Notes: generated by a model not told the origin, from the letters alone. A stretch of DNA of 38,219 bases from an uncultured Clostridia bacterium (GCA_934457145.1 CAKSHP010000022.1:1-38219); one strand, 5' to 3'. Shown: positions 25,698 through 33,996, counted from the stretch's first letter. Translations and numbers: made by a program.

Positions 25698-25727
25698 ATT
25701 TTATCGTATGGCAAAAATTTTTGCCAA
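25698..25727 (-). promoter_or_regulatory. Promoter of the yeiH-like gene
   Basis: On the minus strand TTGGCA, an 18-nt spacer and TAAAAT. The -35 is embedded in the palindrome at 25709-25726. Confidence 0.45.
25709..25726. promoter_or_regulatory. 18-bp perfect palindrome, operator candidate
   Basis: TGGCAAAAATTTTTGCCA equals its own reverse complement. It overlaps the -35 of the yeiH-like promoter. No T-run follows, so it is not a terminator. Confidence 0.55.
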
Positions 25728-25758
25728 TATGAGCTTTATAATCACATGTTTTGCACTT

Positions 25759-27093
25759 TTAATATATATCCGGCGCCATATCCGACAAAATAAATCGCAC
25801 TATTTCGTTTGGCTGTTCAAGCGAATGCGGATGATGATCTCTCCACGATTCAAGATACAATTTTAACTTTCCGCCGTTTTTTAAATATTCATCGGCAAGA
25901 TAAAAGCTGTTTTCAAAAAACGGCACAACGCTGTCCGCTCCGCCGGCAACAAGCATAACCGGCAGATTGTTTTTTAGAAGAGATGAGATTTTGTCTTTCG
26001 GATTATCTTTAAAATTTTCGCGGCCGTCGTCTGTGACGCCGAAAATAATTTTGCATTCTTTCCACTCTTCTGAATTTTTATCCGAGCAGCCTTTTCCGAA
26101 ACCGCCCGGCCAGCTGTATATATCCATAACGGGATTGTCAAGATACAAGCCTGACACACATTCGGGATATTTTGACGCATAATTAACGCTGTATAAACCG
26201 CCTCTTGAAAATCCGAACAGCACGCATTTTTCATAAAGCTCAAAGCGTTTTACTATTTCGTTTTGAAATCTTCTCATAACCGAAAGCGCACTTTCGCTTC
26301 CGTACATATCGTTTAATCTTATGTATGCAATGCCCCAGCCGTTTTCAAGCATTGCGCAGTCGGCGCTGTCAAACGCACCCAAAAACTCCGCGCGCCATAT
26401 CCACGGTCTGCCCGCGGCAAACATTTTAGGCAGAATAAAGCTTGCCTCATAGCCTTCAAAGTAAAAATTCTTTCTTGCAAATCCGTGATATTCGCTGTCG
26501 GCAAACTGTCCCGCGCCACACGTTAAGCTGACGTTTACAAGCATTTTTATAACGCTTTCAAACACGATTTCGTGTATATCGTTTTTGGTTACATCTTCAT
26601 TTTCCAAAGCTTTTGAAAGGCTTTCATAAATATCTGCCGCAGCCAAAATATCGCCCGCATCTTCAAGTTCTTTTACAAAGTCGCAGTATTTTTTTATGTT
26701 TTCTTTTTTGTCTATGTCCTTTTTAAAAAACGGAGCGGGAGTTAGCGCACAAACCGAAATTTTTGCCTCCTTTAAGCCCCTTGCAAACTCTTTTACACTG
26801 CGCGTATAACGCTCAAAATCGTCGGCGCTTTTATCGCCGTCGTTTTGAAAAGCGGAAAAATAAAAAACAACAACGTCATATTCTTCTTTTATAATATTTT
26901 CCCTTTCGCGCGCGAGCGCATCTTCAAAGCCGCCCTGCATTTCAAACGGCTTTTTGAAAACCTCAAAGCCGTATTGCAAAGCTGTATTTAAAAAATAATC
27001 CGAAATCTTATCGGCATAGCTTTCATTTCCTGAAATCTCATCTCCGAAAAATAATATTTTTTTATTTTTTTCGTTTTGCAAAAACCATTTCAT
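25759..27093 (-). CDS. Two-domain esterase: SGNH-like plus alpha/beta hydrolase
   Basis: 444 residues. Residues 1-165 begin with KILFFGDEISGN, a GDSL/SGNH-like block in which the nucleophile Ser appears displaced (GDEIS), so this half may be inactive. Residues 210-444 are an alpha/beta hydrolase with nucleophile elbow GFSRGG, a VAGGADSVVPF acid loop, and a His in DHHPHSLEQ, a complete triad. Such fusions occur among carbohydrate esterases that remove acyl groups from plant glycans; activity here is inference. No signal peptide, so cytoplasmic. The ATG at 27093 is chosen because TGGAGA is 10 nt upstream. Confidence 0.75.
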   Translation of the reverse strand: MKWFLQNEKNKKILFFGDEISGNESYADKISDYFLNTALQYGFEVFKKPFEMQGGFEDALARERENIIKEEYDVVVFYFSAFQNDGDKSADDFERYTRSVKEFARGLKEAKISVCALTPAPFFKKDIDKKENIKKYCDFVKELEDAGDILAAADIYESLSKALENEDVTKNDIHEIVFESVIKMLVNVSLTCGAGQFADSEYHGFARKNFYFEGYEASFILPKMFAAGRPWIWRAEFLGAFDSADCAMLENGWGIAYIRLNDMYGSESALSVMRRFQNEIVKRFELYEKCVLFGFSRGGLYSVNYASKYPECVSGLYLDNPVMDIYSWPGGFGKGCSDKNSEEWKECKIIFGVTDDGRENFKDNPKDKISSLLKNNLPVMLVAGGADSVVPFFENSFYLADEYLKNGGKLKLYLESWRDHHPHSLEQPNEIVRFILSDMAPDIY

Positions 27094-27153
27094 TATATAA
27101 AATCTCCATTCCGCCAAAACTTAATCTGTTTGCTTTTTTTATCTTTCAAGCAC

Positions 27154-27182
27154 ATTTTACCACATATGCTTTCATTTTTCAA
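27154..27182 (-). promoter_or_regulatory. Promoter of the esterase gene
   Basis: On the minus strand TTGAAA, a 17-nt spacer and TAAAAT with TGG before the -10. Its -35 half lies inside the 3' end of the deacetylase gene. Confidence 0.6.
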
Positions 27183-28032
27183 GCCTTGACATAAAATTTT
27201 CGGTTCCGGCTCCGCTTTCGCGGTTAAACCTTGCAAGCATATATAAATCGTCTTCGTTTCTTGTTATAAAGTTCACCTTTTGCGCGCAGCCGAGGCTGAC
27301 CTTAAAGCCAAGGCTTTTTACAACCTCTTTAGACGTTTCGCAGCTGCTCCCGTAAGGATATGTAAAAACTACGGGCGTGTAGTTTAAATGCTCTTTTAAA
27401 AGGTTTTGCGCTTTGTTTAAATCTTCATAGAGCATGTTTTTATAGCTTTGCTTATCCTCGCCGCGCCTTATGCAGCAGCCGCTCCTTTGCCCGAGCTTGT
27501 GCAAATCGTATGTGTGGTTTCCTATTTCCACTCTGCCGCTGTCGATTAAGGTTTTTATATCGTCATAATTAAAATGCGAATAATTGGGATTATGGTCTTC
27601 TTCTTTTGAAAACCTTTCCGTATAGCTTCCTACAACCGATATAACCGCCTTTAAGTCATACTTTTCCAAAAGCGGCAGAACATATGTCAGATTATTTAAA
27701 TATCCGTCGTCAAGCGTTATCATAATCGGTTTTTGCGCAATAGAGCCGCCGCGGACGTAATTTATAAGGTCTGCGCTTAAAACGCTTGTGTAGCCGTGGT
27801 CTTTTATATATTTAAAGTCGCTTTCCATTTCAGCCGGAGTAACGACATATTTTCCCGACTTTGAACTGTCTTTTAAAACGCTGTGATACATTATTACAGG
27901 CAGTCTTATGCCTTCTTTTTCCTCTTTGGGGTTTGCTTTTTTTGCAAACGCAATAACACCGCACAGCGCTATGCAAACGCATATGACAAAAGATGTTACA
28001 CACAGATTTTTTTTAGACAAAACAACAAACAT
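27172..28032 (-). CDS. Membrane-anchored polysaccharide deacetylase (NodB fold)
   Basis: 286 residues. An uncleaved signal/anchor at about 10-30 places the enzyme outside. NodB motifs: MITLDDGYLNN (the Asp pair for catalysis and metal), VEIGNHTYDLHKLG (His residues for metal), FTYPYGS (substrate/metal loop). The family removes N- or O-acetyl groups from peptidoglycan, chitin-like or xylan chains. AAGGAGG is 8 nt before the ATG. It shares strand and neighbourhood with the esterase, and the two may both deacylate glycans, one outside and one inside; that is inference. Confidence 0.87.
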   Translation of the reverse strand: MFVVLSKKNLCVTSFVICVCIALCGVIAFAKKANPKEEKEGIRLPVIMYHSVLKDSSKSGKYVVTPAEMESDFKYIKDHGYTSVLSADLINYVRGGSIAQKPIMITLDDGYLNNLTYVLPLLEKYDLKAVISVVGSYTERFSKEEDHNPNYSHFNYDDIKTLIDSGRVEIGNHTYDLHKLGQRSGCCIRRGEDKQSYKNMLYEDLNKAQNLLKEHLNYTPVVFTYPYGSSCETSKEVVKSLGFKVSLGCAQKVNFITRNEDDLYMLARFNRESGAGTENFMSRLEK

Positions 28033-28130
28033 AAATATCTGCCTCCTTAATTTCTACTACAAATATATGATGTTTTTTTGTCTTAAATAACCGCTGCTTT
28101 AAAGCAATAAATTTTTATATTTTTTACACG

Positions 28131-28170
28131 CAAAAAAGCTGTCTGCATTTTTTTGCAAAACAGCTTTTTT
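28131..28170. terminator. Terminator of the WG-repeat gene
   Basis: AAAAAAGCTGT pairs with ACAGCTTTTTT around a 17-nt loop; 15 nt beyond the stop on the minus strand, and able to act on both strands. Confidence 0.75.
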
Positions 28171-28184
28171 AATTATTTTTTTAA

Positions 28185-29576
28185 CTATCTTCTTACAACA
28201 ACGTCTCCCGCCGGTTTAAAGCCAATTATGTCTTCGGCGATAACCGTGCCTTCAGTTCCCAAAAGCGTATACTTTCCGTCTTTGCTGTAGCCGTATATTT
28301 CGCCGCTGTCATATGCCACAAGCATATCATAAACGCCGTATTCAACAAGGTATTTTCCTTTTTCGTCGATAATTGCATAGGAGAGTTTTCCGTCTGTATA
28401 TTTTCCGACTATCGCTATTTTAACATCCGTAAACGAGTCTGCATAGTCAAACTCCTCGCCTATAACCTGGCTGCCGCTGCGGTTGATATAAATCCATTTT
28501 CCGTTTTCTTTCTGAACCGCCGCCATATTATTTCCGGAAAACTTTGAAGCCTTTGCATACTGGCAGTCGATTATAAATTTGCCGTTGTTTTTAATATAGC
28601 CCCATTTTCCCTCATCATTTTCAACCGCCGCGCTTTCATCGTTTGAAAAGTCGAGACAGTCGGCGTATTCGCAGTTTACAGTTTGCACGCCGTCTTTATT
28701 TACATAGCCCCACTTGCCGTTTTGGTCTTTAACGGCTGCATAAAGAGCAATCGAAAAGTTTCTTGCGTCAAGGTACTTGCAAGGCACAATCTCTTCTCCC
28801 TGTTCGTTTACAAAACCGTAAAGGTCATCTTCGTTTGTTACCATTGCGTTTTTTCTGAAAAACGTTTTTGCGCTTTTATACTTACACTCTACAACAACAT
28901 TTCCCAGACTGTCGACATAGCCCCACTTGCCGTCGTCATTTTTAACGGCAACGTATCCGTTTTCCATTGCAACATTTCCGAGCTCGTCATAAACGCCCGG
29001 CTGCAAAACATACTCGCCGTGAATATTTAAAAGCCCCACACCCTTGTCGGTTGTTACCTTTGCTATACTGCTTGTGTCAAAGTTTTGCGCATCGATAAAG
29101 GTTTTGTCAAACTGTTTTTCGCCTTTTTTATTGATATAAAAATAATCGTTATCAAGCTTAACGGCTGCGAGACCGCTTTGCGAAAAGTCGCCTGCGTAAT
29201 CATAAATACACTCTATTATAAGATTGCTTTTAACATCGACATAGCCCCATTTTCCGTTATCGTCTTTAACGGCTGCGCAGCGGTTGCTAAACGGTCTTAT
29301 ATCCGTGTAGTCCGTTCCTTTAACGGCGCCGTTATCGTCTATAACCTGCCACTTTCCGTCCTCCTGTTTTACGGGCATTCTTCCGTCGCGAAACAGGTAG
29401 TTGTCGGAATAAAATCTTTTGCCCCAGTCTCCCGACCACCATAAAACCGCCATTGCAATAGAAAAATTAACTATAATAATTATAAGCGGCAGAAGCGTCT
29501 GACGGATAAAATCGCGGCGGCGCTGTTTTTTGTTGTCTGCTGCATTTTCAATTTCATTTATATTATCTTTAACCAT
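28185..29576 (-). CDS. WG-repeat membrane protein
   Basis: 463 residues. A cytoplasmic N-terminus of about 25 residues (KKQRRRDF) precedes a membrane helix (about 28-46). The extracellular part holds eight or so WG repeats of about 40 residues, each with a GKWGYVD/GKWGYVN-type core and a following IIECIYDYA-like strand (IVPCKYLDA, TVNCEYADC, IIDCQYAKA). These beta-rich repeats are common in clostridial and Bacteroidetes surface proteins; function unknown, likely binding. Start ATG at 29576; only a weak ribosome site (AAAGGGTAAG) is present. Confidence 0.87.
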   Translation of the reverse strand: MVKDNINEIENAADNKKQRRRDFIRQTLLPLIIIIVNFSIAMAVLWWSGDWGKRFYSDNYLFRDGRMPVKQEDGKWQVIDDNGAVKGTDYTDIRPFSNRCAAVKDDNGKWGYVDVKSNLIIECIYDYAGDFSQSGLAAVKLDNDYFYINKKGEKQFDKTFIDAQNFDTSSIAKVTTDKGVGLLNIHGEYVLQPGVYDELGNVAMENGYVAVKNDDGKWGYVDSLGNVVVECKYKSAKTFFRKNAMVTNEDDLYGFVNEQGEEIVPCKYLDARNFSIALYAAVKDQNGKWGYVNKDGVQTVNCEYADCLDFSNDESAAVENDEGKWGYIKNNGKFIIDCQYAKASKFSGNNMAAVQKENGKWIYINRSGSQVIGEEFDYADSFTDVKIAIVGKYTDGKLSYAIIDEKGKYLVEYGVYDMLVAYDSGEIYGYSKDGKYTLLGTEGTVIAEDIIGFKPAGDVVVRR

Positions 29577-29650
29577 TTTATCTTACCCTTTCGAATTTTA
29601 ACTGTTTTATCTTTGGCAAAGCACATCGGCTTTGACTTTCCAATGCCTAC

Positions 29651-29679
29651 ATTTTACCACATATATTCTAACTTGTAAA
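29651..29679 (-). promoter_or_regulatory. Promoter of the WG-repeat gene
   Basis: On the minus strand TTTACA, a 17-nt spacer and TAAAAT with TGG before the -10. The -10 context ATATGTGGTAAAATGT is almost the same as in the promoter at 27154. Confidence 0.6.
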
Positions 29680-29854
29680 GAACAAAATTTTCGTATTTAT
29701 AAGTTGTGTAGTTTTACTAAAAAAAATTTTTAAATTTGTGTATTATGCTTTAATAAATTTTCTTTATTTTTGTTTGTTTTATAATTTTATTTATTTTGTT
29801 TTGTTTTTTATTGACTCGTTTTATTTTCTGTGCTGTAGTGGTATTACGGTAAAC

Positions 29855-30605
29855 ATATACACATCTTTTAAATTCCCGGCAGACACCGTTGCCGCAGCGC
29901 ACATAAGCTCAAACCAGAAAAATCCGCAAAAAATAAAAACCGAAAATCTGACGGGACAAAAATACCGCCGCCCTATGGAGATATCTTATCCCAACGGCTA
30001 TGCGCTCACGCTTTGCGAGGCAAACTCTTTTAACTACTGCTCGCTTGAGCTTGCGGGCAAAACGGGCACAAGAGAGCTTACATCGGTTTATCCCGACGGC
30101 TTAAAAAACCGCAGCGGTCTTGACTCGCCAAACTATGTAACCGTTGAAAACGGCGATCCGAAATACACTCCCTGGAGGGTGTTCGTTATTGGAAAAAGCG
30201 AAAGCGAACTTCCTAAAAACGCAGCGATACAGCTTCTATGTGTCAGCCGACGCAAGCATTGAGGCGGTTTATCTAAACGACAAAGCGCAAAGCGAAAACG
30301 TTATAACGATTTTTGCAAAGCAAATCGACTCAACGCGCGCGGGATTTTATACAGAATATGACATAGACGAAAAGTATACCGTTATTGAGTCAGGCATTCT
30401 GATGGGTCCGTCAGACGATTTAACGTTTGACAGCGCGCCGGTTAAAGCCGCCGCTCAAAGCAAGCAGAACAAAGGTCAGTTCACCGCAAGAAAGAAAGGA
30501 CTTTCTTTGGGCGATACGTATTATGCAAAAGGCTATGTTATCTACACCGACGGCGAAAACACCTACACCATCTATTCGTCCGCTGCCTCCTGCACGATTA
30601 GCTAA
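29855..30605 (+). pseudogene. Broken GH97 N-domain joined to a surface-protein tail
   Basis: Two frames carry coding signal. Frame one (to about 30230) has FKFPADTV, YRRPMEISYPNGYALTLCEA, and YTPWRVFVIGKS, the pattern of the N-terminal beta-sandwich of GH97 glycosidases. Frame two (from about 30195 to the stop at 30603-30605) reads YSFYVSADASIEAVYLND, GILMGPSDDLTFDS, GQFTARKKGLSLGDTYYAKG and YVIYTDGENTYTIYSS, a C-terminal module of secreted clostridial proteins. The upstream side is AT-rich hydrophobic junk without a proper signal peptide, and the GH97 catalytic barrel is missing. Hence a truncated, deleted, frameshifted remnant. The GH97 link is from motif memory. Confidence 0.6.
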
Positions 30606-30644
30606 AAAACCATCTTTATATTAAGATAAAAAAATCTATTAAGA

Positions 30645-30696
30645 TAAAAAAATCCGCCCCGGAACAGGCAGTTCTGCACCGGGGCGGACTTTTTTA
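30645..30696. terminator. Bidirectional terminator
   Basis: TCCGCCCCGG pairs with CCGGGGCGGA with AAAAAA before and TTTTTT after. It lies between the pseudogene (+) and the 37-aa gene (-). Just before it (30620-30655) an 18-nt unit ATTAAGATAAAAAAATCT occurs twice in tandem. Confidence 0.85.
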
Positions 30697-30807
30697 ATCT
30701 TCTTGTTTTGATTCGTTATTTTTATTTTTCCCGTAATCCTTAGTGTTTTCCTTTTGATTTTGAGTTTGATTTTTCTGCTGATCGTTTTGACGATTTTTTT
30801 GTGACAT
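30694..30807 (-). CDS. 37-aa Asn/Gln/Lys-rich hydrophilic protein
   Basis: Starts MSQKNRQNDQQKNQTQNQKE. More than half the residues are Asn, Gln, Lys or Glu, with no hydrophobic core, so it is probably disordered. GGAAGATGA lies 6 nt before the ATG, and its stop touches a strong terminator, which supports a real gene. Small spore-associated or nucleic-acid-binding proteins can look like this, but I do not recognise the family. Confidence 0.6.
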   Translation of the reverse strand: MSQKNRQNDQQKNQTQNQKENTKDYGKNKNNESKQED

Positions 30808-30893
30808 AATAAGTCATCTTCCTTTCGTTTTTTTTTACGGCATTTTTTTGCCGGACTTATTATGTGCGGATTTTATGGTTACTATTCTTTTAT

Positions 30894-31364
30894 TTATAAA
30901 ATAGTTTCAAGCATTGTTTTCTGCGTTTTAAGCCCCATTTTTTCATAAAAGGCTTTTGCAGATCCGTTACACTCCCACACGTTTAGCGTGAGGTTATAGC
31001 AGCCGATTTTTTTTGCATAATCTTTAACGTAATCGTAGAGCGCTTTTCCGATATGCTTTCCCCTTGCGTTTTCGTCAACGCACAAATCGTCGATATAAAG
31101 AGTTTTTAAATCGCAAAGTATGTTATCGTTTTTAGTTTGTTTTATAACGCAGAACGCATAACCGTAAATTTCTTTATTTTCACATGCAACAAACACGGGG
31201 CGCAAATCGTCTTTTAAAAGCTCGCGAAGCTCTGAAGCCGTATATTTTCTTACATTCTCTTTAAAAAGGTCGCTTCTGCCCTTATGATGCACCAAAAGCA
31301 CCTGTGAAAGCAAATCTTCAATTTTCGGCATATCGTTTTCGTCTGCCCGTCTTATATTTATCAT
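30894..31364 (-). CDS. GNAT-family N-acetyltransferase
   Basis: 156 residues, one GNAT domain. The acetyl-CoA loop is VDENARGKHIGKALYDYV (the R/Q-x-x-G-x-G/A motif), preceded by TLYIDDLCV (beta4) and followed by LTLNVWECNGSAKAFYEKMG, typical of beta5/alpha4. Acetylates an amine of unknown identity; no neighbour narrows the substrate. GAGAGGAGA precedes the ATG. Confidence 0.88.
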   Translation of the reverse strand: MINIRRADENDMPKIEDLLSQVLLVHHKGRSDLFKENVRKYTASELRELLKDDLRPVFVACENKEIYGYAFCVIKQTKNDNILCDLKTLYIDDLCVDENARGKHIGKALYDYVKDYAKKIGCYNLTLNVWECNGSAKAFYEKMGLKTQKTMLETIL

Positions 31365-31390
31365 AACCGCATATCTCCTCTCTAAATATT

Positions 31391-31419
31391 ATTATACATC
31401 AGTTTTATATATTTTACAA
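31391..31419 (-). promoter_or_regulatory. Promoter of the GNAT gene
   Basis: On the minus strand TTGTAA, a 17-nt spacer and TATAAT, about 20 nt before the ribosome site. Confidence 0.55.
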
Positions 31420-31430
31420 TGCTTTTTTAT

Positions 31431-31475
31431 AAAAAACTATGCACCTCCGAAAGCATTTGACTTTTGGGGGCGCAT
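31431..31475 (-). terminator. Terminator of the glycosidase operon
   Basis: On the minus strand ATGCGCCCCCAAAAG pairs, with a mismatch and wobbles, with CTTTCGGAGGTGCAT, followed by AGTTTTTTAT; about 22 nt past the stop at 31498. Confidence 0.6.
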
Positions 31476-31497
31476 ATCACTGTTTGCTTTTTATTTA

Positions 31498-32961
31498 TTA
31501 AATTTTTTTGCCGTTTTTTAAAACGAAAAATCCTTTTTTGCCGTAATGCGTGCCGGTTTTATCATAACTTACGGTGTAACGGTCGCCCAGGATGTATAAA
31601 TCGTCAAGCTTAAAATAGTCGATTTGATCAGGAATTACGGGGTTAAAAGTAACAGCGCCGTTTTTTGTTTCGGCTCCCGAAAATGCGCTTATAACTATGT
31701 CGCAAAAGCTTGAATGATTATAGTCTTTGCCGCGCTCAAATCCGCCCTTGTTTTCCGGCCAGCCCCACTGTTTTAAAAGCTCGCGGCTTGTCCAGACATT
31801 TTCATAAGGCGATTTTACCTCGTCAATCCACATAACCTCACGTCCGTCTTCGCAAACTCTTGTGTGCTGTGCGGCATAGCGGTCTAAAATGCGCAAAAAC
31901 ATATCCGAATATTTTTCTTTCTTTTCGCCGTTTGAGTTTTTCGTAACGTTTAAAAGCGCCGTGAGCGTCTGCGCCGTTGCAAACGGCCACACATATCCGT
32001 TCCACAGACATTCGTGGTTTGCTTCATATAAAAACTTACCGCTTGAGCGCTCTGCCGTTGCAAGACCTTCTTTAACCGCGAATGCGTTTTCATCTTCCAG
32101 AAGCTCAAAAATGCCGAAATCTTCGTCATACATGTTAAAATACCACGGAATAAAGCCTATAAGCTCTCTCGGCACACTGCCTGTGTCGAATTTTTCTAAA
32201 TTTTTGAAATTGCCGTCTTTGGGGTGAATTGCCCTGAAAAATCCGTCACGGAATAAAAGCTCTTTCATTTTGCTTTTAATTGCCTGCGCCTTTTTCAAAT
32301 ATATTTCAAGCGGCTCACCGAAATTTTTTGAAAAATTGTAAATCGCAAGCGCATCGGCATACATATAGCTGTTAAGCGTCGGGCGTATTCCGGGGATATG
32401 CTCGTCATTAAATGTTCCGCTTATCGAATACTCCATCGCATCATAATTATCCTTTGACCAGAACAGTCCCGAGTCGGTTTTGTGTGCCTCCTCCCAGCGC
32501 GCGTAATACGCTTTTGCCTTTTCCAAAAAATCTTTATCCAAAAAGCCCTTTATCTCGTTTAGCTTATACGCGGCATATATCAGCCATGTGCTGTATTTCA
32601 TGCCGGTTTCGTAGTGGTTAAAGAAAATATCAATGTAATCTTTTAAATACAGCTGTGCGTTTTTAAGCCATCTGCCCTCCATTAAATGGTGGCCGACGGG
32701 CGCATTTATAACATTATATATTCCGCTCCACGGCACTTTGGGCAAAAACTCCGTAACCGCATAGCCCTCGGGCGTTTTTTTGATATGCTTTCTAAACGTC
32801 CACCAGCGGAAGTAATACGTTTTTTCAATCGTTTTATTGCTGCACTCAAACTTCGGAATTTCGCTTTCAAGCCAGCCTTCAGCGCTGTCGTTTGAAATTT
32901 CGGTTTTAATATACTCTGTATCGTTTTTGTTAAATTCTTTTATATATTCTTTATAATTCAT
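31498..32961 (-). CDS. GH63/MGH1-like (alpha/alpha)6 glycosidase
   Basis: 487 residues without a signal peptide. The toroid-type glycosidase pattern is seen in YYFRWWTFRKHI, PWSGIYNVINAPVGHHLMEG, GMKYSTWLIYAAYKL, PTLNSYMYADALAI, LWNGYVWPFATAQTL and KDYNHSSFCDIVIS. This is the fold of GH37/GH63/MGH1-type enzymes that act on alpha-glucosides or glycosylglycerates. Catalytic residues are probably acidic residues near GTFNDE and MWIDEVKSPYENVW. AGGAGATAGAT precedes the ATG; the gap to the upstream operon partner is 9 nt. The specific substrate is unknown. Confidence 0.75.
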   Translation of the reverse strand: MNYKEYIKEFNKNDTEYIKTEISNDSAEGWLESEIPKFECSNKTIEKTYYFRWWTFRKHIKKTPEGYAVTEFLPKVPWSGIYNVINAPVGHHLMEGRWLKNAQLYLKDYIDIFFNHYETGMKYSTWLIYAAYKLNEIKGFLDKDFLEKAKAYYARWEEAHKTDSGLFWSKDNYDAMEYSISGTFNDEHIPGIRPTLNSYMYADALAIYNFSKNFGEPLEIYLKKAQAIKSKMKELLFRDGFFRAIHPKDGNFKNLEKFDTGSVPRELIGFIPWYFNMYDEDFGIFELLEDENAFAVKEGLATAERSSGKFLYEANHECLWNGYVWPFATAQTLTALLNVTKNSNGEKKEKYSDMFLRILDRYAAQHTRVCEDGREVMWIDEVKSPYENVWTSRELLKQWGWPENKGGFERGKDYNHSSFCDIVISAFSGAETKNGAVTFNPVIPDQIDYFKLDDLYILGDRYTVSYDKTGTHYGKKGFFVLKNGKKI

Positions 32962-32970
32962 ATCTATCTC

Positions 32971-33849
32971 CTAAAACAGATCGCGTCTGTCACACTGCGC
33001 AAGACCTATAAGCTCGGTTGTTTTGCGTCTGCCGTTGTAGTATAACATCCATTTATGTTCCTTTTTGTTCCAAATTACAGTCGGTTTATAGCAGGCGTCT
33101 GAATCCCAGCCGTCCTTTGTCGGCGAAATAAGCGGGTTAAACTGCGAACGCTGCCAGTTTGTTATTCCGTTTTTGGATTTTGCAACGCAAATGCGCGCGG
33201 TGTCGATATTTTCATAGCCTATGTAAAACATCACATATCCCATATCATCGGTTTTTATCACCTGACAGCCGCCGATTCTTTCCTGTTCAAAATAATTGTT
33301 CTTATCACATACAAAAATCGGGTTTGCCTTTCTTTTTTTCCATGAAAGTCCGTCGCTGCTTTCGGCATACGCCAAAACGTTCGGTTCATAGGTTTCTCCT
33401 GCCGAGTACCACATTCTGTATATGCCGTTTTCATAAATAACGCACGGATTCATAACCGATTCTTTTTCATACGGAAACTCGCTTACTAAAACCGGCTCGT
33501 CCGAAAGGCGCACAAAATTAATTCCGTCATAGCTTTCGGCTGCGCCTATGTAGCTGTAGCCTCTGGCTTGTCCGGTGTAGAACATTTTATACTTTCCGCC
33601 TACCTTTATAACGCAGTCGCGGCTTATTCGATCCTCCCAGCCGCTCTCATAATTCGGAGCCATTGTTATTTTCGGCTCGCTCCAGTTTATGCCGTCGTCG
33701 GAAAACGTTACCGCACACGCTTTTTCACCGCGGTATGAAAAATCCATTCTGTATCTTCCGCCGTCAATCCATGTGTATGCGTCAAATGCCGCAACCATGC
33801 TTTCATCACCGAAAACGGGTTTGTTGCCGTATTTTTCAAAAATTTTCAT
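32971..33849 (-). CDS. Five-bladed beta-propeller glycosidase/phosphorylase (GH43/GH32/GH130-like)
   Basis: 292 residues from the ATG at 33849 (AAAGG is 9 nt upstream; two closer upstream ATGs overlap this ribosome site). Repeated blades read KYKMFYTGQARGYSYIGAAE, GIYRMWYSAGETYEPNVLAY, GYVMFYIGYENIDTARICVA and KWMLYYNGRRKTTELIGLA. This is the propeller of GH43/32/68/130 clans. An Asp in SRDCVIKVGGKYK and acidic residues DSDACYKP are candidates for catalysis. Cytoplasmic. First gene of a two-gene operon with the GH63-like enzyme; probably both degrade one imported oligosaccharide. Confidence 0.75.
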   Translation of the reverse strand: MKIFEKYGNKPVFGDESMVAAFDAYTWIDGGRYRMDFSYRGEKACAVTFSDDGINWSEPKITMAPNYESGWEDRISRDCVIKVGGKYKMFYTGQARGYSYIGAAESYDGINFVRLSDEPVLVSEFPYEKESVMNPCVIYENGIYRMWYSAGETYEPNVLAYAESSDGLSWKKRKANPIFVCDKNNYFEQERIGGCQVIKTDDMGYVMFYIGYENIDTARICVAKSKNGITNWQRSQFNPLISPTKDGWDSDACYKPTVIWNKKEHKWMLYYNGRRKTTELIGLAQCDRRDLF

Positions 33850-33866
33850 TTCCATCATCCTTTTTA

Positions 33867-33896
33867 TTGACTTTATTTTTATCTTTATGATAAAAT
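33867..33896 (+). promoter_or_regulatory. Promoter of the AraC gene at 33997
   Basis: TTGACT, an 18-nt spacer and TAAAAT preceded by TGA; the start falls near 33903, leaving a ~94-nt leader. Confidence 0.6.
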
Positions 33897-33917
33897 AGTA
33901 TCGAAGTGCATAACTTA

Positions 33918-33946
33918 ATTATACAATGAAAATATAATTTTTTCAA
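33918..33946 (-). promoter_or_regulatory. Promoter of the glycosidase operon
   Basis: On the minus strand TTGAAA, a 17-nt spacer and TATAAT. It faces the AraC promoter, and its transcript crosses that promoter before reaching the operon. Confidence 0.6.
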
Positions 33947-33996
33947 TCACATTTTATTCGCAAAAATTTGCAATTTGTTCGGAGTGTGAAAAAAAC

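Noticed and set aside
25018..25698. 226-residue plus-strand open frame
   Set aside because: Antisense to the yeiH-like membrane protein; composition mirrors its helices and no start signals are present.
25759..26260. Hydrolase read as a peptidase (prolyl oligopeptidase-like)
   Set aside because: The triad alone fits many alpha/beta hydrolases, and the attached SGNH-like N-terminal half fits carbohydrate esterases better; no propeller domain is present.
30620..30655. Tandem repeat of an 18-nt AT-rich unit, considered as a CRISPR or mobile-element end
   Set aside because: Only two copies without spacers, next to an ordinary terminator; simple slippage is enough.
30808..30893. Possible terminator around CGGC-ATTTTTTT-GCCG
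   Set aside because: The 4-5 bp stem is short and, on the strand of the neighbouring GNAT gene, is followed by A, not T.
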